Positions 20,738 through 31,992 of a stretch of 64,000 bases of DNA are shown here, one piece after another. The notes beneath the pieces are model-generated. The model worked only from the letters and a program-made list of their open reading frames with translations, ran no database searches and was not told the origin of the DNA. Source of the stretch: Russula earlei (lineage: Eukaryota; Basidiomycota; Agaricomycetes; Russulales; Russulaceae); NCBI GenBank assembly GCA_025769875.1, contig JAGFNK010000020.1, positions 186,001 through 250,000 on the forward strand, given 5' to 3'. How positions within the stretch are numbered: the stretch's first letter is position 1; each line of letters opens with the position of its first letter. A program made the translations under genes and the position numbers.

Positions 20738-21337
20738 TGTTACAGTGTCACGGCCATAAGAGCATTAGCTCAGAGTTCAGTGGGGCCAAGTCCCTGTGAC
20801 TTAGTTCAAGGGTTCAGTGGGGCCAGCTCAGAGAGACCGGATCAAGGGTTTAGCATCTCAAGGCTGAATCTGATAATGACTCAGTCCACAGACAGAGTCG
20901 ATCTTCTGGTTTTACAGAAGAGGAGGACAATGATAGAGCAAGAGAGGAGTAAGAGGAACACAAGAGTTCCTCCTAGTGTGTTGATGTCAAGCAAGGTAAG
21001 AGCCAGCACAAACAAGTTGTGATTGAGAGAGGATACAGGGCAAAGGGATGTGACAGGAAATGGGACAAAGCTAAGCTTGGGGCATTCCCCAGCTTTTTAC
21101 AGGTGCTTAAATACTGTATCTAGCAGGGCTGTACAGTACCATATGTAGAACAATAGATAAAGGTGAACCAATAGCAAAAGGAACTCAAACAATAGGTGAA
21201 ATACAAATAGGTGAAACAATAAAAGATCATCAGTATCAAGGGATGAAACAGTAACCAAGGGGATGAGGGTGAGAAGAAAAGGGGAGAACAATAACAAGGA
21301 AGTTAGAGACGAACCAACAAGGGGGTAATTTACAACA
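20738..21337. repeat. solo LTR, 600 bp, family shared with 23395-23973
   Basis: It starts TGTTACAGTGTCACGGCC and ends in TTACAACA. It matches the LTR at 23395-23973 over its whole length, including ttcagtggggccaagtccc and a gcttaaatactgtat TATA-like region. It lies within the (GTGGGT)n tract that encodes the proline-threonine repeat of the outer Myb-like gene. The flanks are gtgtg and gtgca, so a duplication is only partly supported, perhaps because the tract has since slipped. Confidence 0.75.
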
Positions 21338-21542
21338 GTGCAGGTGTGGGTGTGGGTGTGGGTGTGGGTGTGGGTGTGAGTGCAGGTGCAGGTGCAAATT
21401 CAGGCATAGGCAGGGAGAGACCAAGAGAATGGACAGTTGAGTCAAAGACCTCAACAACTCTGTTCATGACTGCTGTAACACCCATGACAGCAGACACCAT
21501 GGTGACACCCTTTTGTTTTTTAGCTGAAGATGTTTTGGACAT
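21338..21542 (-). pseudogene. Myb-like accessory protein, middle piece (outer element)
   Basis: It encodes a lysine-rich start (MSKTSSAKKQKG), VVEVFDSTVHSLGLSLPMP and a proline-threonine repeat. The same order (lysine-rich stretch, helical stretch, proline-rich linker) is seen in the inner copy at 17460-17200. The LTR at 20738-21337 cuts it off. The SANT domain of this copy was not found further upstream. Confidence 0.65.
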
Positions 21543-21636
21543 CAGGATATTGTCAATGAGGTGATTTATGCTTGTGGGTTACGAAGTTGAATGAGGTATT
21601 TGTGAAGTCAAATGAGGGATTTGATGGTGAAGTCAA

Positions 21637-22491
21637 TGTCAGGACTCACTGTTGAACAATCCTGTTTAAGAGCGAGGTAGGAGCTGGGAGACGAGTCAAC
21701 TGAATTCCAAGACAAAGTTGGTGAAAAGAATAGTCCAAACAAGTAGCAGGTACCAGAGAGGGACTGGTATTGGCTGTGAGAGGTGATCATGAAGAGAAAG
21801 AGCCAGGGTGTGCTAGATAGGGCAGTCCTAAAGGAGTACCTTTGGTAATAGAGTGCCACAAATCAAATGGACAGTCTGAAGACTGTCTGCTACTTTATTG
21901 AGCACTTATATACTGTACTACAAGAGAACTGCTAAATAGGGAACAAGTCTTAACCTTGTTATCAAGCACAATTGACAGATGAGTAAGAAGTCGGAGTATG
22001 CTTACTGAGCATGCTCAGTCATGCTCAGTAAGCCGCTGAGTAAGAAGGCTCATACTGATGAGTAAGAGTCTTTACTGTCCACATGTTCACTGCTTTAGTA
22101 CATGTGCAAAGCACCTGGTTCATTTATTGTTAGTTAGTTTAGGGCCAGTCATTTAAGGACTTGTAGTTTGGTTCTAGGAATAGAGTTGCTTATAAGGCCC
22201 CTTATATAGTTCTATTAGGGTCCTTAGAGTTGACTCTAGTACTTATATTAAGGTCCCTAGTATTGCTTTATAGTTCATTCTAAAGTTAGAGTTAGTCTAA
22301 TAACGTGTTGTAGGGCTTTTAGAGTCTTGTTAGTGCCTCTTGTAGAGCACTTAGAGTTGTCCTAAAGGGTCCTTGGAGAGGCTATAATACTGTCCTTTAT
22401 TGCTAAAAGGGTTGCCACTAAGTGGGGCTTGCTGTATGCCAATTGTGCCAAGAATCGCTTGCACAACAATGTGCACATGATATTGTGGACA
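21637..22491 (-). repeat. LTR copy C with a short 3' internal tail
   Basis: It is a minus-strand copy of the TGTCCACAATATC...GACA LTR, 855 bp. Its 3' end is at 21637 and its 5' end at 22491. About 120 bp of internal sequence with the purine tract follow (22492-22610). It carries the intact target site that the LINE duplicated in copy A. It is longer than copy B through extra sequence near 22230-22330. Confidence 0.65.
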
Positions 22492-22610
22492 CCTCTACTC
22501 ACCCCTTTTGTCCATGTGAACAGGGTGGCACCATAGAGGCTGGGTTTCCTCTAATAAGGAAAGGTCCTTCAAGGGCTCTCCCCAGGAAGTGGTTCATGAC
22601 AGTCAATGCC

Positions 22611-23394
22611 CTCCTGCTGCCACTGACTTGAGACAAATTGGGGGGTCAGGTGAGCAGGAGTAGGTGGCTGGGATGGAGCATGCTCAGCATGAGGTGTTGG
22701 CTGTGAAGCCTGGTATGCATGTTTGCCTTTAGTTTTTGTTCCTACAAGAGATTCCATGGCCTTGCAATGTGGCCAGTGTTGTGACACGTACTGCTGATCC
22801 ATGTGAACTCAGGAGCAGGTGGGCAAGGGTCGGAACAGATGATATGCGGCGTAGGTGGCATTAAACAGGAGGATGAGCCAAATGACTAGAATGTACCAGA
22901 TGGGGACTGGTACGTGTAACTGGAGGCAGAGGCGAAGACTGGAGGCCAGTGCAGCAAGAGGGCTTTAGACAAGGCGGTCATTGAAGAGTACCTTGGAAGC
23001 AAGGGGAGTCTTTAAACTGAGCGGTCACAGGGGAGTACCCAGGAAGATGAGAGTATCACAAATGGACAGTCTGACGACTGCCATGCTTCATTGGGGCTTA
23101 TATACAGTGTACAGGGTCGATTACAAAGAACTGGGACTATTCTAGACTCTTTGGTACCATCCAATAGGACTACAGAGGCATAAACTTGCTTGTGTCAAGT
23201 TTCAGGCTTACTGAGCACATTACTGATCATTGTGGAGCGATGACATCATTATGATGTCACTGTGGAGTGCTTAGTGAGCCTATGAGGTCACTGTGGAGTT
23301 GCTCAGTCAGCCATGATGTCATTGGAGCCTTGATGACGTCAGATGATTTATGCAACAGTTTCTAAGAGTTTGTGCTGCTGTTTCGGGTCCTTGG
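22611..23394 (-). repeat. diverged LTR-like sequence and element debris
   Basis: From about 22860 to 23130 the sequence resembles the LTR family above (ggggactggtac, ggacagtctgacgactg, cttatatac) but is much more diverged, so it is a related, older LTR. Between 22611 and 22802 a short minus-strand frame reads HWPHCKAMESLVG and a proline/alanine/histidine-rich stretch, perhaps the 3' end of a gag-like gene. Boundaries are uncertain. Confidence 0.4.
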
Positions 23395-23973
23395 TGTTAC
23401 GGCGTCGTGGCCGTAAGAGCGTTAGCTCAAGGTTCAGTGGGGCCAAGTCCCTGTGACTTGGTTCAAGGGTTCAGTGGGGCCGGTTCAAGGAGACCGGTTC
23501 AATGGTTTAGCGTCTCAAGGCTGAGTCAGACAATGACTCAGTCCGCAGACAGAGTCGATCTCCTGGTTTCACAGAAGAGGAAGACGATGAGAGAGAGGCA
23601 GAGGAGGAAGAGGAACACAAGGGTTTCTTGAGATGTGCTTAGGTCAAGCAAGGTGTAGGCCAGCACAAGCAAGTTGTGATTTGAGAAAGTGTACAAGGCA
23701 AAGGATGCGACAGGAAATGGGACAAAGCTAAGCTTGGGGCATTCCCCAGCTTTTACAGGCGCTTAAATACTGTATGTAGCGAGGCTGTACAGTACTATAA
23801 GCAGATCAATAAGTGAAAAGGCAGATCAATAGCAAAAGTAGCTCAACAATAGATGAAACACAATAAGGGATCACCATCAAGGGATGAAACGGTAACCACG
23901 GAAACGGAGATAATAAGAGGGACAATGATGGGAAGGAATTATGGATGAACCGACAAGGGGGTAGATCATAACA
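23395..23973. repeat. solo LTR, 579 bp, with a perfect 5-bp target duplication
   Basis: It starts TGTTACGGCG and ends ATCATAACA. The 5-bp duplication CTTGG lies at 23390-23394 and 23974-23978. It is a full-length match to the LTR at 20738-21337 in the same orientation. Because it has its own duplication, the two are independent insertions reduced to solo LTRs and not the two ends of one element. Confidence 0.88.
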
Positions 23974-23978
23974 CTTGG

Positions 23979-24651
23979 TGGCTGGGTGGCCATGTGGCTG
24001 CCACGCAATGATTACCCGATTAGGAAACAGGTGCCTGGTCGTGTTATAGTGCCTTTGCAATCGCGATATCTTGTACCGCAGGAGGGATAGCCCAGAAAAT
24101 GGAAGGGAGTCGGTAATGCAAAGTGAGAGAGGTCTCTCTTGAGTGAAATAGGACAATCTATGGCCAGGACCTGGCCTTGGTTCATAACATAGGTATCATG
24201 GGCCTAATTTCCTTTCATCATTTTGTCACAAGAATTTTATAAACTAATATATACTTTCCCTGAAAATTTGTAACATAAGATTGTCATACATAAGATTGTC
24301 TTTTGTTATTCAAAATGTTAGTTAGTCACAAAAGTGTATTTTCCACCAAGTGTAAAGGGGCCTTAAGCTGTCTGATTTATGGGTTACCAGTGGTATTTGC
24401 ACTTGAAATAACATCCAAAAAGGGGATTGTCAAGTCCAGCAACAAGTGGGGGTTTGGGGGCACAGCCTCCAACAAGCTGCAATGAAGTGCTGAAGGTATG
24501 TGTGAGCTTGCCTCACATGCGAATGCAGCTTGATTAAGAGCCAACTTGACTCAGGCGGGGCGGATCACGTGTTGTTAACCGTGACCGACGCGACGCGACG
24601 CGTAACGCGTGACCACTTCGAGTTTCGCCCTCAGCCCACGCTTCAATCTCA
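23979..24651. other. intergenic stretch upstream of BRN1
   Basis: The first half is AT-rich with repeated ataagattgtc motifs and no gene. The last 120 bp before the BRN1 ATG are GC-rich, with a run of gacgcgacgcgacgcg near 24588-24605 that resembles MluI-cell-cycle-box-like elements (ACGCGT at 24598-24603 and 24605-24610 region). This would suit a mitotic gene, but that is inference. Confidence 0.35.
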
Positions 24652-27582
24652 ATGGCTCCTTCGCGCTCAACCCGCCATCCTCGAGCTCGGTTACCACTTT
24701 ATGCGGATGGCTCCTCTAGTGAGGGAGATAATGAAAAAACACCTCGCCAGCGAGGAAAATCTTATACAATTCGCAAGCGCATAAGCGATGCCCAAGACAG
24801 AAGCTTCACCGAAGATCTGAATCCCGGTCGCGTGCCGCTCAAGGCGGTCAACATCAATGACGACTCTGCGGAGAAGCGCAGGAGAAGGAAGAGCGCGAAG
24901 AACCCTACTATCGACAGTTCCGAAGCTGGTCCGTCAACGAGCAGCAGACAAGACGATGGGGAGGATGATGGTGCCCATGAACATTCTCGACATAAACAAG
25001 CTCTCAAATCCATTATTGTTGAAACACCGATCATAGATGTACCCCTCGACGTTCGAAATTCGAATTATGAGGAATGGATGAAGATGGCAATGGATAACGT
25101 ATGTCCACCGGATTTCACTCCTTCCCGTTTGTTTATATCTCAGGTTACAGAAAATCAATCAAGCAAATTCATGGAGCTTTGCTCTGATTGATTATTTCCA
25201 TGATATGTCTCTTCTCAGGAATAATGTCGACAATTCGATCAATTTTCAGCGAGCGTCCAGTACATTGGACGGTTGTGTCAAGATCTGGACAAGTCGCGTA
25301 GATAGCGTCGGGACTGAGACAGGGAGACTCCTCAGCAATCTTGCTTCGGACGAACGAGAAGCCGAGGACGATGAGCCAACATCTGATAATCCCGATGCCC
25401 AGGAGCCGTCCCAGAAAAAGCGCAAGGCGACCCACCGATCCGAGTCGACTCTTGCGAAAAATGCAGCGCAGCTGAAGAGCAAGAAACTCGACTTGGAATT
25501 TAGTGTCGATCCGCTCTTCCGCAAAACATGCGAGGACTTCGATGAGGGTGGGGCGCATGGTTTACTTATGAACCACCTAAGTCTGGGTGTTGGCAGCGAG
25601 GGTGCCCTCCGTGTCATATTCGACGCAAGCGACTCCATGGGAAAGGTTGGAGAAGACGAAGACCTCCTGGAACCCGAAGACGAGGTCGATTTGTCGGCCC
25701 TTCGCTGTAAGATTGACACCTTTTTACCGTGAGTTGTTCTTACCATCCCGGCGTAGATGACTTCCTTCCAGACTTGGAGGTTCTTGAACAAAAAGCCATT
25801 TCACATTCTCTTGAAGGCTTTTCGTTTTCGAAGGACACCTGGGCTCTCGACGAAGCTGCACTTTTCCGTGAGGATTCTCCGCTTGTTCGGGACGGTGTCG
25901 ATGGCTTCGAACCTGGTTCGAGTGGCGACTCTATCGATGCCGGCCTTGGTGCCCCCCCAGAAGAGGACTTCTTCATGGGTGACCACGCCGTTGGAGACGA
26001 GTTTGGCGGGGATGACCTTGGCCCCGGGGGTGATGTCGGGGAAGATGGCGAGAACGGCTCAGTCGATGCTCAGGTTGGTCTTCCCGCAACCGTCGCCGAG
26101 GGCGGTCCCGGCATAGCTTTCGATCCTCACCGGGCCCCAAATGAACGCGCCTTAATTATGGCCATGACGGATGCCGATGCCGAAGGAGGAATACTTGACT
26201 ATTTTGATCAGTCGGTTCTTAAGAACTGGGCTGGGCCGGAACACTGGAAGTTGCGCAAGACCGTACGAAGACGTTCGCATTTTCCCCTCTTCTTTCAAGT
26301 TTCCCTTTGACACTACTATATTGTACAGCCGACATCACAGAAGCCGCCGCCTCTAAGCCCAAACGAGAGAAGAAAGAGGCATTCAAGATTGACTTTTTAT
26401 CTCCTGCAGAGAAAGATTTGAAGGATACCGCGAAAGAGCTCTTCGCGCCAGTCACAAGGGGTGCAGGTGTGACCCTTCCCAAAAGTTTCTTCGGAAAGGG
26501 TTCAAGGTCCAAGAGAAGCAAGGCGAACGAAAAGCAAATTGATCATACCCTCCCAGACGACATGCATTTCTCCAGCAGGCAACTAATCACACTGTTCTTG
26601 AAACCCAAGTTTGCGGTAGGTCTTCCGTTGGTATTGTATTTATTAATCCAACTGTTCCTACAGCTGAGGATGCGTGGGCGGCGGGCAACTCTAAACGAAA
26701 ATGGCGACGGCGAAGTCGACGAGAATTTCTGGGCCCAGGCAGCTGCCGATCAAGCCGCGGGCCGTGCAACGTCGGATGGTGACGAAGGTGGGGCTGCATC
26801 GTATTCATGTTGTTTGTTTAAGACGTGTCTCTAACTCGTGCGATTTTCTCTCCTACGTCAGCGGGAGACGGACATTCGATCCCGTTCAATACGCAGTTCT
26901 TCCACGACGATGATGACGACGGACCTGGCTTCGATGACGGATTCGACTTGGCAGGCACCGCCAATCCAGAAGAACAGGATTTGCTCGCGGATACGCAAGG
27001 CAAGACCAGACGCGTGCGACCGGAGTTCGTCAACTACACGAAGCGTGCGAAGCGCGTGGACGTCCGGAAGCTGAAGGAGAACATATGGAAGGGCCTGAAA
27101 ATTCCAACTCCTGACCAACGACAAGGGGAGGCGGAGGCGATGGTGCGAGACGCCGTGAAACTCTACATGCGTGGACGTTTACTCACTTTGGATCTTTCAT
27201 CTTCCTTTTTTTTTTTTTTGGTTTCGCTGAGTAGGACGTCGACGGAGACACCCAGGGCGGTGTCGCATATGCCGAAGAGGCGCGCACGTTCGATGAAGTG
27301 ATCGTCGGGCTGCAGCGCTCGTACCCTGAGGACAAGCTCGCTGAGATCAGCACGAGCTTCTGTTTCATATGTCTGCTTCATCTCGCCAATGAGCGTGGGC
27401 TCCAGCTCGAGGCCGGCGATGTTTCTCCGTCCTCTGTCCCTGAGCCAGGTGCTGAAGGGAGCGACAAGGTCGGAAACATTTGGGGTCTGAAGGTCAGTCG
27501 AATGACCTTGACACATCGCTGGTCCTCGGAACTGATAGAGCCTCAGGTTTACCGGGACTTGAATGTAACACCCGCAGCATAG
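24652..27582 (+). CDS. BRN1: condensin complex subunit 2 (kleisin, barren/CAP-H)
   Basis: This kleisin subunit bridges the SMC2/SMC4 heads in condensin, which compacts mitotic ch chromosomes. Eight exons (24652-25098, 25151-25706, 25757-26272, 26329-26615, 26664-26787, 26862-27176, about 27248-27492, 27547-27582) join in frame to 841 residues. Diagnostic stretches include NSWSFALIDYFHDMSLLR, NFQRASSTLDGCVKIWTSRV, LDLEFSVDPLFRKTCEDFDE, GLLMNHLSL, GPEHWKLRK, EAFKIDFLSP and EISTSFCFICLLHLANERGL near the C terminus, all typical of CAP-H. The acidic middle (residues about 410-490) is normal for fungi. The exon 6/7 junction is the least certain. One donor is the unusual GTTCGC. Confidence 0.95.
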
Positions 27583-28010
27583 CCGTAACCCTGTTGTACG
27601 CTTCTACATTTCATTTCTCTTAATTTAAGCCGGGAACTGTTGTTTCATTTGTTTTTGTTCGACTTTGTCGTTGTCAACATATAATTCTGTTTCTTGTTTG
27701 TTTAGAATGAACATAAGAACATGGGTGTATCAAGTTTTTCTCCGGAATGACCTGCATGTAGAGTGTATTGACGTGGAAGAAAGGATGAAATTGTAAGAAA
27801 AACATGAAGGAACAAGTGGCAAGCAAAACTAAGGAACGCAATCAGCTATGGTGGTAAGGCTACAAGGGGCTAATGATACAAATCTGGGGCAGGGACGAGA
27901 AAGATAGTTACAGACTGAGAACCAAGGATGTGTGGGTGGGTATGGGTATAAAGGCGGTGGCAATGTAATGTTGAGTGAGCGGTGGGTGGTCAACGACGGG
28001 GTGACTCGCT
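27583..28010. other. convergent intergenic stretch
   Basis: Holds the 3' ends of BRN1 (+) and the small minus-strand gene ending at 28011. No gene seen. Confidence 0.4.
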
Positions 28011-28480
28011 TCAACGGAACTTGCCCTTCCACGCGGACCACATGGAGTCGAAGCGCTTGCTCTTGCGGGAAGACAACTCGCTGAACTCGTCGTACGCCTT
28101 CTGGGGGAGCTCGAGGACGTCATGAGGGATGGTCAGGCCGCCCTCGCCGTCGTCAAAGACGGTGAGGAGGTCGTTCGAATTGATGCGGGCGCACGGGGAT
28201 TCCGAGGCGAGGAAGGTGCGGCCGTTGCTGCGGGTGTCGCTCGAGGGCGTGAAGGTGTACACGTCGAGGTAACGCTCACACATGTCGTGCGGACGCGAAG
28301 CTATGCCGACGAAGGGGGGAAAAAAAAAAATTTAAGAGGTGAGCACGGTGATGAAGGATGGTGGGGGGGGCGGTTTGGGGGGGGAGGTGGATGGCGAGGC
28401 ACGGATTGGCCAAGCTTACCTTGAACGACCATGACACGGCGTTGGACGAGAGCAACCGCGACGGAACCGTAGCTCAGCAT
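28011..28480 (-). CDS. small unrecognised protein, 116 residues
   Basis: Two exons (28480-28420 and 28300-28011) join at GTAAGC...CATAG. The protein starts MLSYGSVAVALVQRRVMVVQ and continues with ERYLDVYTFTPSSDT, SPCARINSNDLLTVFDDGEG and a tail SSRKSKRFDSMWSAWKGKFR. There is no signal peptide, membrane segment or known motif. The intron is GC-rich on the side of the donor and holds poly-C and poly-G runs. Strong splice signals and even codon composition make a real gene likely. It converges with BRN1. Confidence 0.55.
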
Positions 28481-31400
28481 GATTGTGTGTGTGAACAAGG
28501 GGAAAGACGCGTAAGAAGGATGGGGCTGTGTTGAGGGAGTTTGGCGACGGTGTGAAAGGCGGTGCAGCGATGGTGATGCCGATGCTAAACGCGGAGCACA
28601 ACGGGGGGGAGAAATTGCAGAGACGTTCAGAGGGAAGGAACGGTTGCGCCAGAGATGGCCGCTGGGCCGTTGGACTTTAAAAGACGCGCAGCGCTATTGT
28701 CCTGAAAGCATCGGCAAGGGAGTGTCAAGATAAGGGCGAACGTGAAGAAAAGAAGGAGGCAAAAGACAATAAGACGACGACCAAATGGACGAGACAAAAA
28801 GACGGGTTTGCACAACAACAACAACCACGTGGGAAGGAATACAAAGGAGGATTACGTATTCAGAATAATAATAATAAAAAAACATAAGCGAGGACACCTA
28901 CAAGAAAGGGCTGTAATTAATCTCCCATCCCGCCCACCCAAACCCGTTCTTGCCTCCAAGCAGGCGGAACCGACGGAGACGAGTTGACGGAGAAGAATCG
29001 CGTATCCAGTTGGATCATCTCTCTCCTGATCGTGACGAGTACTCGTCGTATTCTGGCGGCGGAGAAAGGAACACATGAAACGTACGAGAGTATCATGATC
29101 CTACGCGGGATCGCCCAGCGCCCACTGGCGTCGGTAAGTATCCCCTATGGTGCTTCATTGCGCCGATCTACAAATCCGACTCGTCGCTTCCTGACGTCGG
29201 GCTGTGTACAGTACAGTGCTCCCGTCACGTCAAGGAGAATTTAGAATGGGGAAGAGGCCGGCCACGGCCGACGGCATATGCACCAAGAATAGTCCTGTTG
29301 ATGCGGCGGGCGCTGTGCATTCTTTTTTTTTTTTTTTTTTTTTTTGTGGGGGGGGGGAGCGCCACTTTACGCGTCGCTTCTCGTATGCTGACGGCCGTTC
29401 GATGGACGAGTTCCGGTTATTTTGAAAGCAAAACAAAAAAGCCGCAGATGCCAACCAAGACGTCGAGTGTCCAACTTCGTGGTCGCACATCAGACAAATG
29501 CCAAAGGGAATTTTCTCAACTCGGAGCAATGGATACTTGCACCTGGCGTATCACCCACCCTCTAAACCCCGCATCCGGATAATCGTGTAGCGCAATTTCG
29601 ATGATGGGGATATGCCAGGTGACGTGCAAACTCGGAGCTTGACGAGTTCAGGTGGGCCCAACGAGAAATCGAAGTCCTCAAGTCAACTGGTGGAGCAAGT
29701 AATAAATCAACCATCATTCGTAACTTTAACGACGACCCTGGTGCGCGTTGCTGGGCATCGGCGCTTCCCAAGGATCGCCTCCGACATGTGACCGCTGACT
29801 GGATGGATCGTGCAACAGACGGACGCCTTAAACGGCATTAACAATTGAAGACGTTGCCTCGGCAAATGGCCCACACAAGATCACTTGAAATTTATCAGCC
29901 CGACACGATGGTGTACGGCGGAAGTCGCGCATGCACAGGCAAGGCAAGATCCCAGCTCTGCTGACGAGTGTGACGCCGGTTCGTGAGGATGACAAGCCGG
30001 CTGTTCAACAGTGGTGATGGTGCCATCGTCATTGCATCGACGAGTGCGGACGCTTTGAGCGCGAAAGGCGCTGCTCATGGCGTGTAGGTCGCGCGTCAGG
30101 TGCCATCATGAATGGAGCCAGAACGGCACGGGGGAGCAATTACAGCACAGCTTCAAGGGTTGTTGTGGCATGGCGATGATTAAACGCAGACGCAATAAGA
30201 ACAGGCAGTGCAGGCAATACCACAAAGTCGGTCATTTCCAGGAACAAGAGCGGAGCGAGAAGCGATGGCCCCTTCTAGAATTATGAGAAAAAGAAAGTAT
30301 GTCCCGCGCGGGTGATTTGGAAGGATGGGAGTAAGCGCGAAGAAGAAGGGGGAGCAATAGCCTTACAGACCGAACGTGTGCGCACTCACCCTCTTTCGGG
30401 AGCAGTTTCCCTTTTTGGCATGGATTGACAGCATCGAGCACGGGTTTGGAGGCAGTGCTGTAGGGCTCTCTCGGGGGTGTACGCCCTCTCGTCACTAGCA
30501 CCCTCATCTCCCGAGCCAGGGGGCAGGGAAAAAAAAAACATTGGTAAGTTATCCGAGTGCCAGTGGCACCCGTGGCACCAGTGACGCTCGACGTCTCCCG
30601 CCATGCCACGGGGGAAGAAAAAACTTGAACCCAATCCTGCAGCACATCTCACAAAGTCAATCGTCTCCAATCGAAAAACCCAGAGTCTGACGGCAAACGG
30701 GGGATCGGAAACGAGCTAGGTCACTAACACGCCGCCGCCACACCCGCAACCCGAAGCTTCAGACCAGCCCGCCTGTCACTCGCAAGAAACTCAGCGGGCT
30801 GTCCAGTCGAGCGAGCCAGAGTCCACCGGCGACCCAGCCCGATCCGTACGCGCCCCGCCATGGCGGCGCTCGGGTGGTTGGAATGGAGCCAGGTCGAAAC
30901 GACCCACATCCCCTTCATGGTTCGTGCCTCGTGATCTGTACGTTCACCGATCGCCGCTTGGCGCGCGTCGGATCCTCCGACAAACGCGACATGGTCCAGG
31001 TTCAAGTAGCCGCCCCCCCCCGGCCCAAGCTTTGGCCCCGAAGGTGGCCCTCGGCCATATGACCCGTAACATTTTCCCGCCGCCTGGCCCGCCGCATCAG
31101 TCAAGTCATGCGATGTGCCGTCGGTGGCGCGCCCAGAGACGTCAAAGACGATCACAAAAACCGAATGACGGGATTCTCGTGGCCTCGTGGCCTGTGAGAG
31201 CTGGAGGCGTGAAGGGGGGGGGGGGGGAGAGGGAGATCGAGCCCGCGCCCTGGGGCGTACTGACCGACCTGACCCATCGTCGGTGGCGGCGGCGAGCGTC
31301 ACCCGTCCGGTCCCCCTTGATCTCGCCCTTTTGTTTTGTCGTTTCGGGTGGGTGGGGGAAGGTTGGCACGGGTCGGCAGGTGTACAGCTGTCGACGGATA

Positions 31401-31961
31401 TGGAAGGGCGAAAGTGTGTGAGAAAATCGGCGGGCGTGTCGGTGCGCTGCGGCGAGTGCGACAGCGCCCGGTGCGGTCGTCGCCACGTGATTGACCGTCA
31501 CGGCTCGGTACCGGTTACGGATGTCCCAGTCGTTTTAGCTCCTCCCCCTCTCACACACCCTCATCCTGCCGCCCTCCCGGCGGGGGGCGGTTCCATTCAT
31601 CATCCCCTCCGTTTAATTTATCGTGTGATTTTTCATCATTCATTTTCATTTTCCCCTTCCTCGAGCATCTGCCGAGCGACCCCTCTCCATAATTTTCCAT
31701 CCACGATCGCTTATCGTTCGCATCGTATCGTATCGTATCGATGACTCCACTCCAGTACCCGCCCGCCCGTGCCCGTCCGTCTCATCCTCCTCATCGTCAT
31801 CACTTTTGCGCAGACCGTGACTTGACACCTGGACGATGACGTGCCCGCAGCGCTCCCTCCCCCCCCCCTCTCTATCATCCCGTTTGCTCGTCGAGCGGTC
31901 AGGTCGAACTCTCGGACACTTTTCTTCTTTTTTTTTTTTTTTTGCATTGGGTAGGAAGAAA

Positions 31962-31992
<31 letters not shown>

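Larger units (their letters stand above)
14222..21542 (-). mobile_element. outer PIF/Harbinger element (minimum span), broken by nested insertions
   Basis: This older element carries the usual two genes of the superfamily on the minus strand: a DDE transposase (pieces 19709-19352 and 15230-14222) and a Myb/SANT-type accessory protein (pieces 21542-21338 and 20175-19920). The transposase is split by a second Harbinger element at 15231-19351. The accessory gene is split by two LTRs at 20176-20705 and 20738-21337. Removing the insertions brings the parts back into one order. The terminal repeats of this outer element were not found, so the span given is only what the coding pieces prove. Confidence 0.75.

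Noticed and set aside
20738..23973. The two TGTTAC LTRs as the two ends of one retrotransposon
   Set aside because: The right copy has its own 5-bp duplication (CTTGG) on both sides, and the sequence between them is other LTR debris in various orientations without a primer-binding site or polymerase.
30724..31302. 192-residue minus-strand frame
   Set aside because: Composition follows GC content (R, G, P, A rich), there is no recognised motif and overlapping frames of similar length exist on the other strand.
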